A stretch of 64,000 bases of DNA, from NCBI GenBank assembly GCA_023838465.1, contig JAIVEQ010000012.1, forward strand, positions 1-64,000. The letters are read 5' to 3'. This DNA is from Candidatus Thiodiazotropha sp. GTDB lineage: Bacteria > Pseudomonadota > Gammaproteobacteria > Chromatiales > Chromatiaceae. Below the pieces are notes generated by a model, which was given only the letters and a program-made list of their open reading frames with translations, was not told where the DNA came from and did not search any database. Shown here piece by piece: positions 36,147 to 47,979 of the stretch. Both the position numbers and the translations under genes were made by a program. Every line of letters starts with the position of its first letter. Within the stretch, counting starts at the first letter, position 1.

Positions 36147-36221
36147 GCTCCCTTCGTCTAGTGGTTAGGACGCTGGCCTCTCACGCCGGTAACAGGGGTT
36201 CGAGTCCCCTAGGGAGTACCA
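36147..36221 (+). tRNA. tRNA-Glu (anticodon CTC)
   Basis: A full cloverleaf can be drawn: acceptor GCTCCCT with AGGGAGT, D-arm GTCTAGTGGTTAGGAC, anticodon arm GCTGGCCTCTCACGCCGGT with CTC at the loop, T-arm GGGGTTCGAGTCCCC, discriminator A and encoded CCA. The sequence closely follows E. coli tRNA-Glu except for the anticodon (CTC instead of TTC). It is divergent from pcnB and followed by a strong terminator. Confidence 0.95.
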
Positions 36222-36228
36222 AACAGAC

Positions 36229-36255
36229 AAAAGGCCGCATTCGTGCGGCCTTTTT
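36229..36255 (+). terminator. Rho-independent terminator after tRNA-Glu
   Basis: An 11-bp stem (AAAAGGCCGCA / TGCGGCCTTTT) with a TTCG tetraloop is followed by T's. Confidence 0.92.
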
Positions 36256-36341
36256 ACATTAAACTATTCAGTTCAGCTCCCCAAAAAGGGAGGGAAGTCA
36301 TCATTCATCAGCCCCGTAAGAGGAAGCAACTGAACTGTGTT

Positions 36342-37226
36342 TTATATTGTCTTGGATAACTCACTCAGATAATCACGGAAGTCATCACCCAACTCCTGGT
36401 GCAATAGTGCATATTCGACCGTCGCCTCCAGATAGCCGAGCTTGCTCCCACAATCGTAGCGTTTACCCTTCACTCGATAGACCCTGACCTTTTCATATTT
36501 CAACAGTTCGGCGATAGCATCGGTCAGCTGAATTTCGCCACCTGCGCCGCGGCCTGTTTGTTTGAGCAAATCAAATATGCGCGGCGTGAGTATATAGCGC
36601 CCTACAACGGCCAAGTTTGAAGGCGCTTCTTCCGGCTTGGGTTTTTCCACAATTGAGGTGACTATCGCTGTCTCGCCATCATCATCCTCCACTTCGACAA
36701 TACCGTACTTCCCAGTATCTTGTGGCGGGACCTCCTCGACCAGTATCACGCTGCACTGGTATCGTTCGTAGATCTTAGCCATTTGGGCAATGGCGCCAAC
36801 GCCATCATCACCACGGATTAAGTCGTCTGCCAGGATGACCGCAAAGGGTTCATCCGCCACAACGGACTCAGCACAAAGCACTGCATGTCCAAGTCCCAGG
36901 GCTTCTGCCTGTCTTAGGTAGATACAACTCACATCGGTGGGCAGAACGTTCTGAACCTTCTGCAACAGGTCGGTCTTACCCGCCTCCTTCAGCTCACTCT
37001 CCAACTCGTAGGCCTTATCAAAATGGTCGGGAATAGAACGCTTATTGCGGCCTGTAACAAACACCAATGATTGAACCCCTGCCTCTTCCGCTTCCTCCGC
37101 TGCATATTGAATCAGCGGCTTATCCACCACAGGCAGCATCTCCTTTGGGTTTGCCTTGGTTGCCGGAAGAAAACGGGTTCCCATTCCAGCGACAGGAAAA
37201 ACCGCTTTTCGAATCTTCTTAACCAT
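36342..37226 (-). CDS. galU: UTP-glucose-1-phosphate uridylyltransferase
   Basis: This 294-residue enzyme makes UDP-glucose for polysaccharides and cell envelope sugars. It opens [31 protein letters not shown] with the nucleotide-binding G[10 protein letters not shown] motif, then [11 protein letters not shown] and [12 protein letters not shown] lies 5 bases before ATG 37226 and only 2 before ATG 37229, so the second Met is chosen. It may compete with glgC for glucose-1-phosphate. It appears to be a single-gene unit. Confidence 0.96.
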   Translation of the reverse strand: MVKKIRKAVFPVAGMGTRFLPATKANPKEMLPVVDKPLIQYAAEEAEEAGVQSLVFVTGRNKRSIPDHFDKAYELESELKEAGKTDLLQKVQNVLPTDVSCIYLRQAEALGLGHAVLCAESVVADEPFAVILADDLIRGDDGVGAIAQMAKIYERYQCSVILVEEVPPQDTGKYGIVEVEDDDGETAIVTSIVEKPKPEEAPSNLAVVGRYILTPRIFDLLKQTGRGAGGEIQLTDAIAELLKYEKVRVYRVKGKRYDCGSKLGYLEATVEYALLHQELGDDFRDYLSELSKTI

Positions 37227-37397
37227 CATAACTCCTTCAAGGTCCTACTTACTGACAAGGTCATTGTTTAACCGACACTGCCTATTGCTGATAACAGAGG
37301 CCATGTTGCCTCCGCTAATCATACAGGGATATTTGTACTCTATCCCTGATCACGTCATTGGGGTCATGTCGACAGACTCATCTTCCCCTTCAAAAGA

Positions 37398-38105
37398 TCA
37401 CAGATGAGCCGTGATCTCATCATTAATTGCCTGCAGAGCTTGAATTGGGTCATCAGCACCGGTGATAGGTCTTCCGACAACGAGATAACTCGATCCTGAG
37501 CTGATCGCTTCACCGGGTGTCATGACACGTCGCTGATCATCCTGAGTAGCAAGTTTCGGCCGAACACCAGGCGTTACCAGAAGAAAATCATCGCCCAGTC
37601 CCTGTCGCAATGCCATCGCCTCCCTGGGAGAGCAAACAACACCATCCAGTCCGGCCTGACGGGTTAATTCAGCCAATCGAAGTACATTTTCTGCAGGGTC
37701 ACCACTGAAACCGATTTCGTGGATCTCTTCAGTAGCAAGGCTGGTCAGAATTGTGACCGCCACAAGCAGCGGCCGGTTTGTGCGGGTCTCTAAACGTTCC
37801 CGTGCTACCTCCATCATTCTGCGGCCACCCGAAGCATGCAGATTCATCATCCACACACCTAGATCCGCTGCTGCATCACAAGCTGCCGCCACTGTATTGG
37901 GGATATCATGGAATTTCAGATCTAGAAAGACGTCATAACCACGCTGCCTCAATGCCTCGACAAAGGGAGGACCAAGACGGGTAAACATCTCTTTTCCTAC
38001 CTTAAGCCGGCAGAGCGAGGGATGCAGCCGATCAACAAGACTCAGAGCCTTATCCTGCTGAGGGTAATCGAGTGCAACAATGACCCTTGAGTCTCCACTA
38101 TTCAT
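37398..38105 (-). CDS. pyrF: Orotidine 5'-phosphate decarboxylase
   Basis: This 235-residue enzyme converts OMP to UMP in pyrimidine synthesis. It has VIVALDYP at the start, KVGKEMF, the catalytic [11 protein letters not shown] motif and TPGVRP near the phosphate site. It lies 25 bp after lapB on the same strand, the order lapA-lapB-pyrF known from E. coli, so co-transcription is likely. Confidence 0.97.
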   Translation of the reverse strand: MNSGDSRVIVALDYPQQDKALSLVDRLHPSLCRLKVGKEMFTRLGPPFVEALRQRGYDVFLDLKFHDIPNTVAAACDAAADLGVWMMNLHASGGRRMMEVARERLETRTNRPLLVAVTILTSLATEEIHEIGFSGDPAENVLRLAELTRQAGLDGVVCSPREAMALRQGLGDDFLLVTPGVRPKLATQDDQRRVMTPGEAISSGSSYLVVGRPITGADDPIQALQAINDEITAHL

Positions 38106-38130
38106 GCAAATTCCACCTCATTGCTATTTA

Positions 38131-39312
38131 TCATCTTGAAGGAGTACTAGTACGCGTCAATCCTTGTTGGGGTTTTATCTCTCCCCACGTCTTACAGCTC
38201 GGGCAGTGCCAATGCAGTTTTTTTGCCGTAAAACCACAATGCTCACACTGATAGGCCGGTTGCTTATCGAGCAACTTCATCACTGATTGCAACAGGACTT
38301 CAAGGGTCTCCCGAGGACTCTCTTCACCACGCTGTAAATTCAATCTGACCAACCGCTCCAGACCTTTTAGGTCCGGTGACTCCTCCAGATGCCTGAGCAT
38401 TGAGTCAACCGCCGCGCTCTCTCCCTCTTTATCAGCGACCATTTCTGAGAGTATCAGCATCACTTCAGTGCAGTGGTGACGCTCATACAGTTGCTGTAAA
38501 TACTCAAACAACTCCTGTTGCAGACCCAATTTTCTGTAGCACTCTACAAGTCTGGGCAGAACCTCTGACAGATAGGCAGGATCGTAAACCTCAGCCTGGC
38601 GCAATAATCGAACAACCGATCTGCAATCACCTCGTGCATAATCGATTTCTCCCTGCAAAAGAAGTGCGCGCACATTACTTCGCTGCACCTGCTGAGCACG
38701 TTTGAGATAGCCCTCAGCCGCCGCAATATTCTGCTGCGACAACATCTGCTCAGCCAGTTCGCAGTAGAAGTGGGCAATTGCGTTATGCAGCGTAGGATAG
38801 TGAGAAACAGTGATTTTTTCCGCGACTTCAAGACATCGCAACCAATCTTTCTCCTGTTGGTATATCTCTAACAGAAAAACATAGGCCTGTTCGTTATAGA
38901 GTCTCAGCTCAGTTAGCTCCAAAAACAGGTTTTCCGCACGATCAAACAGGCCAGCACGCATATAGTCCTGGCCCAGTTCAAGGAGAGCCTGAGCACGTTG
39001 TTCACGACTGAGACTGGGTCTGGCTATCAGATTCTGGTGAATACGGATCGCCCGATCCACCTCGCCACGACGGCGAAATAAATTACCCAGTGCCAAATGA
39101 GTTTCCACTGTATCGCTATCCACATCCAACAGCTCGATGAACAGATCGATTGCTTTATCCGGCTGTTCATTCAACAGATAGTTGAGGCCTTTAAAATAGA
39201 CGGGAGAAATCTCTTGCGGTTTTTTCTGTTTTTTTGTCGCCATTCCGCGCCGAGCCGTATACCAACCAGAGGCTGCAGCAACAGGTAGCAATAGCAGCAG
39301 CAACTCAAGCAT
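38131..39312 (-). CDS. lapB: Lipopolysaccharide assembly protein B
   Basis: This 393-residue inner-membrane-anchored protein has an N-terminal helix (LELLLLLLPVAAASGWYTARRG), many TPR helices from about residue 40 to 340, and a C-terminal rubredoxin-like metal site YQCEHCG and WHCPSCKTWG (four Cys). In E. coli LapB (YciM) binds FtsH and controls LpxC turnover, setting LPS level. Length and domain order match. It lies 100 bp after lapA and 25 bp before pyrF. Confidence 0.95.
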   Translation of the reverse strand: MLELLLLLLPVAAASGWYTARRGMATKKQKKPQEISPVYFKGLNYLLNEQPDKAIDLFIELLDVDSDTVETHLALGNLFRRRGEVDRAIRIHQNLIARPSLSREQRAQALLELGQDYMRAGLFDRAENLFLELTELRLYNEQAYVFLLEIYQQEKDWLRCLEVAEKITVSHYPTLHNAIAHFYCELAEQMLSQQNIAAAEGYLKRAQQVQRSNVRALLLQGEIDYARGDCRSVVRLLRQAEVYDPAYLSEVLPRLVECYRKLGLQQELFEYLQQLYERHHCTEVMLILSEMVADKEGESAAVDSMLRHLEESPDLKGLERLVRLNLQRGEESPRETLEVLLQSVMKLLDKQPAYQCEHCGFTAKKLHWHCPSCKTWGEIKPQQGLTRTSTPSR

Positions 39313-39412
39313 CGTACGACACCCGTATATTCATGCCTCCGGCATCGTAAAACTCGATAGTTTCAGTGCAGCAACAGTGGGGAAAGCGTAGAAAGCACAT
39401 AAAGGGTCTCTC

Positions 39413-39700
39413 TCACTGCTCCTTCAATGGCAGGGCACGAAGGTTTTTTACTTCCTCGCTGACTACTTGACCGCGTCGTTTGAGGAGGTTTACTTCCCGC
39501 TTAAGTCCAAGCACCCTGCCCATTCCAGCTATTACACCCAAAATGACTCCCATCCCCAGAGCAGCGGTCACAATCAATGATAACGGAAGCTCTCGGCTAC
39601 CAAAGTAGTAGTTTACCTCTACCAAGTCAGCATTGAGCACGGTAAAGACCGCACCCAGCATCATGATTAGAATAACAACAAAGAGTTTAATGAATCGCAT
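39413..39700 (-). CDS. lapA: Lipopolysaccharide assembly protein A domain protein
   Basis: This 95-residue protein has two membrane helices (about residues 3-22 and 41-62) joined by NADLVEVNYYFGSRELPLSL, the DUF1049/LapA pattern, and a basic, coiled cytoplasmic tail. It is the usual partner of lapB. Only 15 bp separate its ATG from a 149-bp repeat element (39716-39864), so its promoter may lie in or beyond that element. Confidence 0.9.
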   Translation of the reverse strand: MRFIKLFVVILIMMLGAVFTVLNADLVEVNYYFGSRELPLSLIVTAALGMGVILGVIAGMGRVLGLKREVNLLKRRGQVVSEEVKNLRALPLKEQ

Positions 39701-39715
39701 CAGACATTCCGATTT

Positions 39716-39864
39716 AACCTAGAATCCACAGTTGAACATGGATTTTCCACAAATTCATGTAGCATCACAAAGCTTATCCAATGGGTGCGGGGATAATCCA
39801 TTATTTGATGCTGCATTTCATTACCTTACGTCAGGTATCATTGGTCAACTGCGGAATCTAGGTT
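39716..39864. mobile_element. 150-bp MITE-like element, copy 1
   Basis: The ends AACCTAGAATCCACAGTTGA (39716-39735) and TCAACTGCGGAATCTAGGTT (39845-39864) are inverted repeats with two mismatches. The body (GAACATGGATTTTCCACAAA and so on) is closely matched over its whole length by 63077-63226. The TTAA-like flanks may be a target duplication. There is no coding capacity; it is a non-autonomous element directly upstream of lapA. Confidence 0.8.
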
Positions 39865-40076
39865 TAAGCCTCCCCATGGAAGACCATTCTCGCCTACTGA
39901 CGATCAGTTTGAAATAGCCAAGATGATGGAAGGTAGATGGAGAAAGTGAGGATGCCTGTTACGTCACAATTGTTTTCACTGATTCGTGATTACAATAACG
40001 AGCAGGGGGGGTATCCGTGAGAACGCCGGACGACCGATTTTACCAGTTAACCAGACCACTAGTATGGTGTCATAGT

Positions 40077-41078
40077 CTAGGCATAGGTATCCAACAGACC
40101 CATACCGTCAACCATCCTCACTCCAGCCTCCCCGGTGAATGACTCATGAGGTGATAATTCATCGCCAATATGTCTACCCGAACCCGATTCAGCCTTTCCA
40201 TCTGCTGTTGATTCACCCGTTTGCTGCTGGCCAACATCGACATTTGCAAGATTGAGATTGATCTCTCCAAACATCTCCCTAAGGCGGGGAATTGATGCTT
40301 CCAGTGCCTCACGAGTAGGTGCTTGAGCTGCCACAAAGCTGACAGTGGTCTGGTCATTCTGAAGTGATATCTTTATCTCCAATGGACCTAGATTGGGAGG
40401 AGTCAACTTGATTTCGGCTTGTTGGATATTTTGACTGACCATCCACTGAATTCTTTCTCCAACTGCCTTGTCCCAACCAGGTTGCCCCACAGGCATCTCC
40501 AGTGGCATAAGCATCGTGGGTCTGGCAGCTTGGCTCGTTGTAGACGGCTGTTGAATGGCGACCGCTGAGTATTGACTGACAGACTCAGCTACTCTCCCTG
40601 CATCCAATAACAGCTTGCTTTCCTCACCTGATGGGACAGCAACAGGCAGGTTTATCGATTGATCTGCTTGAAAAAGTCTTTGAGTAAGAAATTCTGGTTG
40701 CAGTGGCTGTGTGGCTCTTAACTGACTTCCAAAGTCTGTGACTTGTTCAACTCTGGGTATCTGTACCTGGTCAGTCAAAACCGGCAAGGATTTGCCGTCA
40801 ATGAGTGGCTGGAACGGCAACACCGTGCCATCTTTGGCTAAAATCATAGGACTTGGAGCAGCAGTATCAACCCCCGGCTGTAGACTTAGCAGCAGTTGTC
40901 CATCACCCTCCTGTACAAGTAACTCTTGTAAGGCCTGGTAGAATGGAATACCCATTGCCATCCCTTCCGTAGTGGCCTCCAGAAGGCTGCTATCGCTATC
41001 ACCTGAAGTGGTTGTTTGAAGATTACCACCCTGAATCTGATTCATTGTCGGTATCTGAGCCATGGCCAAACCTGTCAT
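40077..41078 (-). CDS. fliK: Flagellar hook-length control protein (FliK-like)
   Basis: This 333-residue protein has a long, poorly conserved Gln/Ser-rich N-terminal part and a C-terminal FliK domain (about residues 200-290): WDKAVGERIQWMVSQN, IQQAEIKLTPPNLGPLEIKIS, VSFVAAQAPTREALEASIPRLREMF. FliK measures hook length and switches export specificity. No other flagellar gene is near, so it is either a scattered fliK or a second FliK-like protein; the domain itself is clear. Start: the first codons MTGLAMAQIPTM offer two further in-frame Mets. Confidence 0.8.
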   Translation of the reverse strand: MTGLAMAQIPTMNQIQGGNLQTTTSGDSDSSLLEATTEGMAMGIPFYQALQELLVQEGDGQLLLSLQPGVDTAAPSPMILAKDGTVLPFQPLIDGKSLPVLTDQVQIPRVEQVTDFGSQLRATQPLQPEFLTQRLFQADQSINLPVAVPSGEESKLLLDAGRVAESVSQYSAVAIQQPSTTSQAARPTMLMPLEMPVGQPGWDKAVGERIQWMVSQNIQQAEIKLTPPNLGPLEIKISLQNDQTTVSFVAAQAPTREALEASIPRLREMFGEINLNLANVDVGQQQTGESTADGKAESGSGRHIGDELSPHESFTGEAGVRMVDGMGLLDTYA

Positions 41079-41134
41079 AGTTGGTTGTAGTCAACAGCTT
41101 TGAATGCAGGTTTCGGGCCAGCTCAGAAAATTAT

Positions 41135-41623
41135 TTAGCCCTCAGGAAGCACCAGTTCACTGGGATGAGCAAGACGCCAGTCTGCACCCCTGACCAGCCA
41201 AGCCTCATCGTCACTAAGAACAACATGAAGCTGCAGATGTATGAGATCTCCCCGCCATTGGGATAATGGCATGGCATTTTCCTGTGGTGATCCAGCGAGG
41301 CCGACATAGAGCGTAACCTGTGCAACGCCCCCGGTTTCTATTTCGATCCGTTCAATCCTTGAAATGATATGAATTGATCGATGACGCAAAAAGTAACCTG
41401 CCAGTAATGCACGTAGCTGATGATAGTCGCGCTGCTGTTTATCCAGGTATCGAGAATCGACCATCTCCAGCACAGTTGAAAGGTCGCGAGATTCAATGGC
41501 CACTTCCCCATCTGTGATCAAGGTTCGCAGTTGCTGCTCCGAATCCAGCGGCTCACTACTGCAACCGATAAGGAGTATGCTCATCAAAAACAATACCCGA
41601 TAGAAGCGGATAAAGTGCCTCAT
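41135..41623 (-). CDS. Putative lipoprotein of unknown function
   Basis: This 162-residue protein has a signal peptide with lipobox LLIGC at residue 21. The mature part (about 140 residues) has an alpha-helical start DSEQQLRTLITDGEVAIESRD and a beta-rich end, a plan like NTF2-like/DUF4440-type folds, but this is a guess. It lies just before dapB on the same strand (34 bp gap). Confidence 0.7.
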   Translation of the reverse strand: MRHFIRFYRVLFLMSILLIGCSSEPLDSEQQLRTLITDGEVAIESRDLSTVLEMVDSRYLDKQQRDYHQLRALLAGYFLRHRSIHIISRIERIEIETGGVAQVTLYVGLAGSPQENAMPLSQWRGDLIHLQLHVVLSDDEAWLVRGADWRLAHPSELVLPEG

Positions 41624-41657
41624 ATTCAGTAGTAGTTACAAGGGTACTCGTCTGTTT

Positions 41658-43627
<1,970 letters not shown>

Positions 43628-43765
43628 GGTTATTATCTGTTTACTGCTTTTTGAGTATTAAAAACCCGATCGTATCGGTCATTATAATGCGAGAGCCGTG
43701 TGGAACAATTCCTTACAACCTGAACCTTCACATTCAGATTTAACTGATTTCTACAGCATATAAAG

Positions 43766-43805
43766 CCAAAAACCGTGCATCGGTCCAATGGCCGATGCAC
43801 GGTTT
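43766..43805 (-). terminator. Rho-independent terminator after dnaK
   Basis: A 14-bp perfect stem (43770-43783 with 43792-43805; AAACCGTGCATCGG) is followed on the minus strand by TTTTTGG. It lies 20 bp downstream of the dnaK stop. Confidence 0.88.
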
Positions 43806-43824
43806 ATCCGACTAGTATCTCAGA

Positions 43825-45777
43825 CTAGTTTTTATTGTCTTTGACCTCTTCGAATTCGGCATCAACCACATCGTCATCTGCCTGTCCGGGGGCACTTTCT
43901 TGCTCAGCTCCGGGCGCTCCGGGCGCACCAGCCTCAGCTGCACCAGTGTCAGCACTGTTCTGTGCATAGAGTCGCTCGGCCATTTTACCTGAGGCTTCAG
44001 CCAAGGTTTTGGTTTTCTCCTCAATGGCCTCTTTGTCATCGCCCTTCATGACCTCTTCAAGATCCTTGATCGCGCTGTCAATCGCCTCTTTTTCACCCGC
44101 TTCCAGCTTATCTTCACCCAGCTCATCCATCGACTTCCTGGTTGCATGAATCATACTATCCGCCTGATTCCGCGCACCTATCAGCTCGTGGAATTTACGA
44201 TCTTCATCGGCATGAGCCTCGGCATCTTTGACCATCCGGCTGACCTCATCATCACTGAGGCCGGAAGAGGCCTTGATGATGATCGACTGCTCTTTACCGG
44301 TCGCCTTGTCCTTAGCGGAAACATTGAGAATACCGTTGGCATCGATATCGAAGCTGACCTCGATCTGTGGCACACCACGGGGGGCAGGTGGAATATCACT
44401 CAGATCGAAACGACCCAGGGATTTATTGGCCCCTGCCTGTTCCCGTTCACCCTGCAGCACATGTACTGTCACCGCTGTCTGATTGTCATCTGCGGTGGAG
44501 AATACTTGAGAGGCACTGGTTGGAATGGTGGTGTTTTTCTCGATCAATTTAGTCATCACCCCACCGAGTGTCTCGATACCAAGCGAAAGTGGTGTTACGT
44601 CAAGGAGCAGTACATCTGTCACCTCACCGCCCAATACGCCACCTTGAATCGCTGCACCAATAGCGACTGCCTCATCCGGATTTACATCCTTGCGAGGCTC
44701 TTTGTCAAAGAAGGTCTTGACCGCATCCTGTACTTTAGGCATCCGGGATTGACCACCGACCAGGATCACTTCATCGATCTTGGAAGCTGCGATACCGGCA
44801 TCTTTCAGAGCCAGCTTGCAGGGTTCAATGGTACGTGTCACCAACTCCTCCACCAACGACTCCAGTTTCGAACGGGTCAGTTTGATATTGAGATGTTTGG
44901 GACCGCTGGCATCCGCTGTAATGTAAGGCAGATTGATATCGGTCTGCTGGCTTGATGAGAGTTCGATTTTGGCCTTCTCAGCGCCCTCTTTCAGGCGTTG
45001 CAGGGCCAGTGGGTCATTGCGCAGATCGAAGCCCTGGCCCTTTTTGAACTCGTCCACCAGATAGTCGATGATACGCATATCAAAATCTTCACCACCGAGG
45101 AAGGTATCACCATTCGTCGATAGCACCTCAAACTGGTGCTCACCATCAATCTCAGCGATCTCAATGATGGAAATATCAAAGGTACCACCACCCAAGTCGT
45201 AGACCGCCAATGTCTGATCGCCACGTTTTTTATCCATGCCATAGGCAAGCGCGGCGGCTGTTGGCTCATTGATGATGCGTTTAACCTCAAGACCTGCAAT
45301 ACGGCCAGCATCTTTGGTAGCCTGTCGCTGAGAGTCATTAAAGTAGGCAGGGACGGTAATGACTGCTTCTGTCACGGTCTCACCCAGATAGTCTTCAGCC
45401 GTCTTCTTCATCTTCTGCAGAATCTTCGCTGAAATCTCCGGTGGCGCCATCTTCTTGCCATTTACTTCAACCCAGGCATCACCGTTGTCTGCCTGAACAA
45501 TTTTATAGGGCACCATGTCGACATCACGTTGTACAACATCGTCTTTAAACATCCTACCAATCAAACGCTTAATAGCAAAAAGGGTATTTTGCGGATTGGT
45601 GACAGCCTGGCGCTTGGCTGACTGACCGACCAGAATTTCACCATCACTTGCATAGGCAATAATGGATGGTGTGGTACGGTCGCCCTCGCTGTTTTCAATC
45701 ACTTTAGTGGAATCTCCCTCCATCACTGCTACGCAGGAGTTGGTCGTTCCCAGGTCGATACCGATGATCTTACCCAT
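43825..45777 (-). CDS. dnaK: Chaperone DnaK (Hsp70)
   Basis: This 650-residue ATP-dependent chaperone starts [21 protein letters not shown]. Other Hsp70 signatures are visible: [27 protein letters not shown], the linker [15 protein letters not shown], and a C-terminal acidic tail [15 protein letters not shown]-like. It works with GrpE (next upstream, 80 bp) and DnaJ. Expression is probably driven from the hrcA promoter with its CIRCE operator, and ends partly at the terminator. Confidence 0.98.
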   Translation of the reverse strand: MGKIIGIDLGTTNSCVAVMEGDSTKVIENSEGDRTTPSIIAYASDGEILVGQSAKRQAVTNPQNTLFAIKRLIGRMFKDDVVQRDVDMVPYKIVQADNGDAWVEVNGKKMAPPEISAKILQKMKKTAEDYLGETVTEAVITVPAYFNDSQRQATKDAGRIAGLEVKRIINEPTAAALAYGMDKKRGDQTLAVYDLGGGTFDISIIEIAEIDGEHQFEVLSTNGDTFLGGEDFDMRIIDYLVDEFKKGQGFDLRNDPLALQRLKEGAEKAKIELSSSQQTDINLPYITADASGPKHLNIKLTRSKLESLVEELVTRTIEPCKLALKDAGIAASKIDEVILVGGQSRMPKVQDAVKTFFDKEPRKDVNPDEAVAIGAAIQGGVLGGEVTDVLLLDVTPLSLGIETLGGVMTKLIEKNTTIPTSASQVFSTADDNQTAVTVHVLQGEREQAGANKSLGRFDLSDIPPAPRGVPQIEVSFDIDANGILNVSAKDKATGKEQSIIIKASSGLSDDEVSRMVKDAEAHADEDRKFHELIGARNQADSMIHATRKSMDELGEDKLEAGEKEAIDSAIKDLEEVMKGDDKEAIEEKTKTLAEASGKMAERLYAQNSADTGAAEAGAPGAPGAEQESAPGQADDDVVDAEFEEVKDNKN

Positions 45778-45858
45778 GATGTTTCATTCTCCGAAAACTT
45801 GTAAATAAACTGTAATTCTTAACTGACTGTCCCTAATGTGGGGTCAAGCACCTGTGAT

Positions 45859-46497
45859 TCAAGCCTCTTCATCAATCGCTGCACCGCTTCCAGCCTTGGA
45901 AACCATCACCATCGCAGGACGTAACAGTCGACTATTCAGCAAATAACCTTTCTGAACCACTGCCACGACTGTATTGGGTGCAACATCGTCTCGCTCCTGC
46001 ACCGACATAGCCTGATGATAATCTGGATTGAAGGACTCCCCTTCAGGACTGACCTGCTCAACACCATGCTTTTTCATCGCATCGACCAGTAGCTTGAGAG
46101 TAAGCTCGGTACCCTCACGTAGCTTCACCACATCGGCTTGTTCGTCCTGAGCGGCCTGAAAACCCAGCTCAAGGCTGTCCCAAACCTGCAGTAGATCCTG
46201 AGAAAACTTCTCCACTGCAAATTTATGGGCATTTTCGAGATCCCGTTGGTTGCGCTTACGGATATTGTCGATTTCAGCGCGGGTACGAATCAGCTGATTC
46301 CAGTGCTCATCTGCTTTTGCACGCGCGTCTTCAAGTAGATTGAAGAGTTCACCCTGGTCTGACTGACCATCGCTTTCCAATCCACCCTCTGCGGTCTCAC
46401 TTTCAGTGGATGATTCGGCATTTGCAGACTCTATCTCTTCAGCTGCTTCTGCCTGGCTTTGCGCTTGATCCTTATCTATCACTTCATTTGACCTCAA
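45859..46497 (-). CDS. grpE: Nucleotide exchange factor GrpE
   Basis: This 212-residue protein releases ADP from DnaK. The first ~55 residues are acidic and low in complexity, then a long helix (ARAKADEHWNQLIRTRAEIDNIRKRN) and the beta-domain end ESFNPDYHQAMSVQERDDVAPNTVVAVVQKGYLLNSRLLRPAMV, the GrpE signature. It lies between hrcA (56 bp) and dnaK (81 bp). Confidence 0.97.
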   Translation of the reverse strand: MRSNEVIDKDQAQSQAEAAEEIESANAESSTESETAEGGLESDGQSDQGELFNLLEDARAKADEHWNQLIRTRAEIDNIRKRNQRDLENAHKFAVEKFSQDLLQVWDSLELGFQAAQDEQADVVKLREGTELTLKLLVDAMKKHGVEQVSPEGESFNPDYHQAMSVQERDDVAPNTVVAVVQKGYLLNSRLLRPAMVMVSKAGSGAAIDEEA

Positions 46498-46553
46498 AAT
46501 ATTTATACGGAATACGCTCGCGGGAAGAGTAATCTCAGACAGATTGGGGTGGC

Positions 46554-47612
46554 TTAGTGTTTTTTCAAGACGGCACTGAGAATTTTTGCGGTAATATCGA
46601 CCACAGGGATGACACGCTCGTAATTCATACGGGTTGGACCAATCACCCCAAGCACACCGACCATCTCCTCATTCACCTGATAGGGAGCGGTCACCACGGA
46701 GCAGCCATTCAGCAGTTGATAGCCGGACTCCTCTCCGATGAAGATCTGTACGCCATCTGCATGCTGGAATTGGTCCAGTAGGTGCAGAAGCTCCCGCTTT
46801 TCAGTAAATGCGTCAAACAACTTACGTAACTGCTCTAGACCGGCAAGCTCAGCGAACTCCATCAGGTTGGTCTGTCCGGCAATCACACAATCCTCTTTCG
46901 ATTCACTGGCATTGACCACTTCACCAGCCATGGTCAATGCCTGAGTCATGACTTGATCGAAATGTTCACGGGCATCATTAAGCTCTTGCAACACTCGTTG
47001 ACGCACCGTCTCCATCTCATGCCCGGCAAAGGATTTTGTGAGGAAATTGGCCGTCTGGTCTAATTCCGAACGGGTAAAATCCCGGTGGGTATTGAGTATA
47101 CGGTTGTGAACCTCTCCCGCATCCGTCACTAGAATCGCGAGTACACGATGGTCGGAAAGCGGCAGAAACTCAATCTGTCGAAAGGTAGTCTTCTCCCGGC
47201 GCGGGAGTGTCACCACTCCTGCCATGTGGGTGACTCCGGAGAGTAGCCGGGAGGCGGATGTGAGCAGTTCATTACTCGCTTCGCCGCCCATCATAAGCTC
47301 AGTACGGATCTTCTCGACCTCTTGCGTCTTCAAATCCTGGACGGTCAGGAGGGAGTCGATAAACATCCGATAACCGGTAATGGTTGGAATTCGCCCAGCT
47401 GATGTATGTGGCGATGAAACCAATCCCAGCTCCTCCAGGTCCGCCATCACATTGCGAATAGTGGCAGGACTCAGATCAAGACCGGTATCTTTTGCCAGTG
47501 TGCGTGAGCCAACAGGTTGACCATCCCGAATATAGCGCTCGATCAGCGCTTTAAGGAAGTGCTGTGCACGTTCGCTGACGATGCTATCACTGACTGGTTT
47601 CATCTCAACCAA
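46554..47612 (-). CDS. hrcA: Heat-inducible transcription repressor HrcA
   Basis: This repressor binds the CIRCE operator and is kept active by GroE in other bacteria. It has a winged-helix N-terminus (ERAQHFLKALIERYIRDGQPVGSRTLAK and LSPATIRNVMADLEELGLVSSPHTSAGRIPT) and a GAF-like effector part with FIGEES, then GVIGPTRMNYERVIPVVD near the end. TTG 47612 is chosen because GGAG lies 6 bases upstream; ATG 47603 (three codons in) lacks a site and ATG 47639 lies inside the operator. It is first in hrcA-grpE-dnaK. Confidence 0.93.
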   Translation of the reverse strand: MVEMKPVSDSIVSERAQHFLKALIERYIRDGQPVGSRTLAKDTGLDLSPATIRNVMADLEELGLVSSPHTSAGRIPTITGYRMFIDSLLTVQDLKTQEVEKIRTELMMGGEASNELLTSASRLLSGVTHMAGVVTLPRREKTTFRQIEFLPLSDHRVLAILVTDAGEVHNRILNTHRDFTRSELDQTANFLTKSFAGHEMETVRQRVLQELNDAREHFDQVMTQALTMAGEVVNASESKEDCVIAGQTNLMEFAELAGLEQLRKLFDAFTEKRELLHLLDQFQHADGVQIFIGEESGYQLLNGCSVVTAPYQVNEEMVGVLGVIGPTRMNYERVIPVVDITAKILSAVLKKH

Positions 47613-47632
47613 GGGTGTCTCCGAAAAGATTA

Positions 47633-47659
47633 TTAGCACTCATTCTTAGCGAGTGCCAA
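47633..47659 (-). promoter_or_regulatory. CIRCE operator for HrcA
   Basis: TTAGCACTC, nine bases, GAGTGCCAA: the CIRCE consensus (TTAGCACTC-N9-GAGTGCTAA) with one mismatch. It lies 20 bp before the hrcA start, so HrcA should repress its own operon. Confidence 0.93.
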
Positions 47660-47668
47660 TCAATAGGG

Positions 47669-47697
47669 AAACTAACAACTCGCTCCAGGCTAGTCAA
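47669..47697 (-). promoter_or_regulatory. Predicted sigma-70-like promoter of hrcA
   Basis: On the minus strand TTGACT (47697-47692) and TAGTTT (47674-47669) are 17 bases apart. The expected transcript start falls at about 47662, at the edge of CIRCE, so bound HrcA would block it. Confidence 0.65.
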
Positions 47698-47979
47698 GCA
47701 TTCCGATGCATCGTGAGATCTGCTTGGATTGCCCCAAACAGCGTGCTAACGTTGTGCAATTGTTGCCATTTCCTAAATCACCCCACCGCCCACAATCCAG
47801 GAGTCTGTCGGAATAAGGTGATCCTAGCGAGGAAAAGCCATATTGAGTCAGATTTATCGATTGAATGAGGCGAATATTGAGCCTATTTAACGAATTCAAT
47901 CAGGAAATCTGGCCAAAATAGCTTTTCCGCAGTAGATTCATCCTAAGTCCGACAGGCTTCCTAGACTCGATACCACAGT
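47698..47979. other. Divergent intergenic region hrcA/nadK
   Basis: Beyond the hrcA promoter, about 280 bases hold no supported gene. Small frames exist on both strands but show no family features. A promoter for nadK is expected here, none is convincing. Confidence 0.4.
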
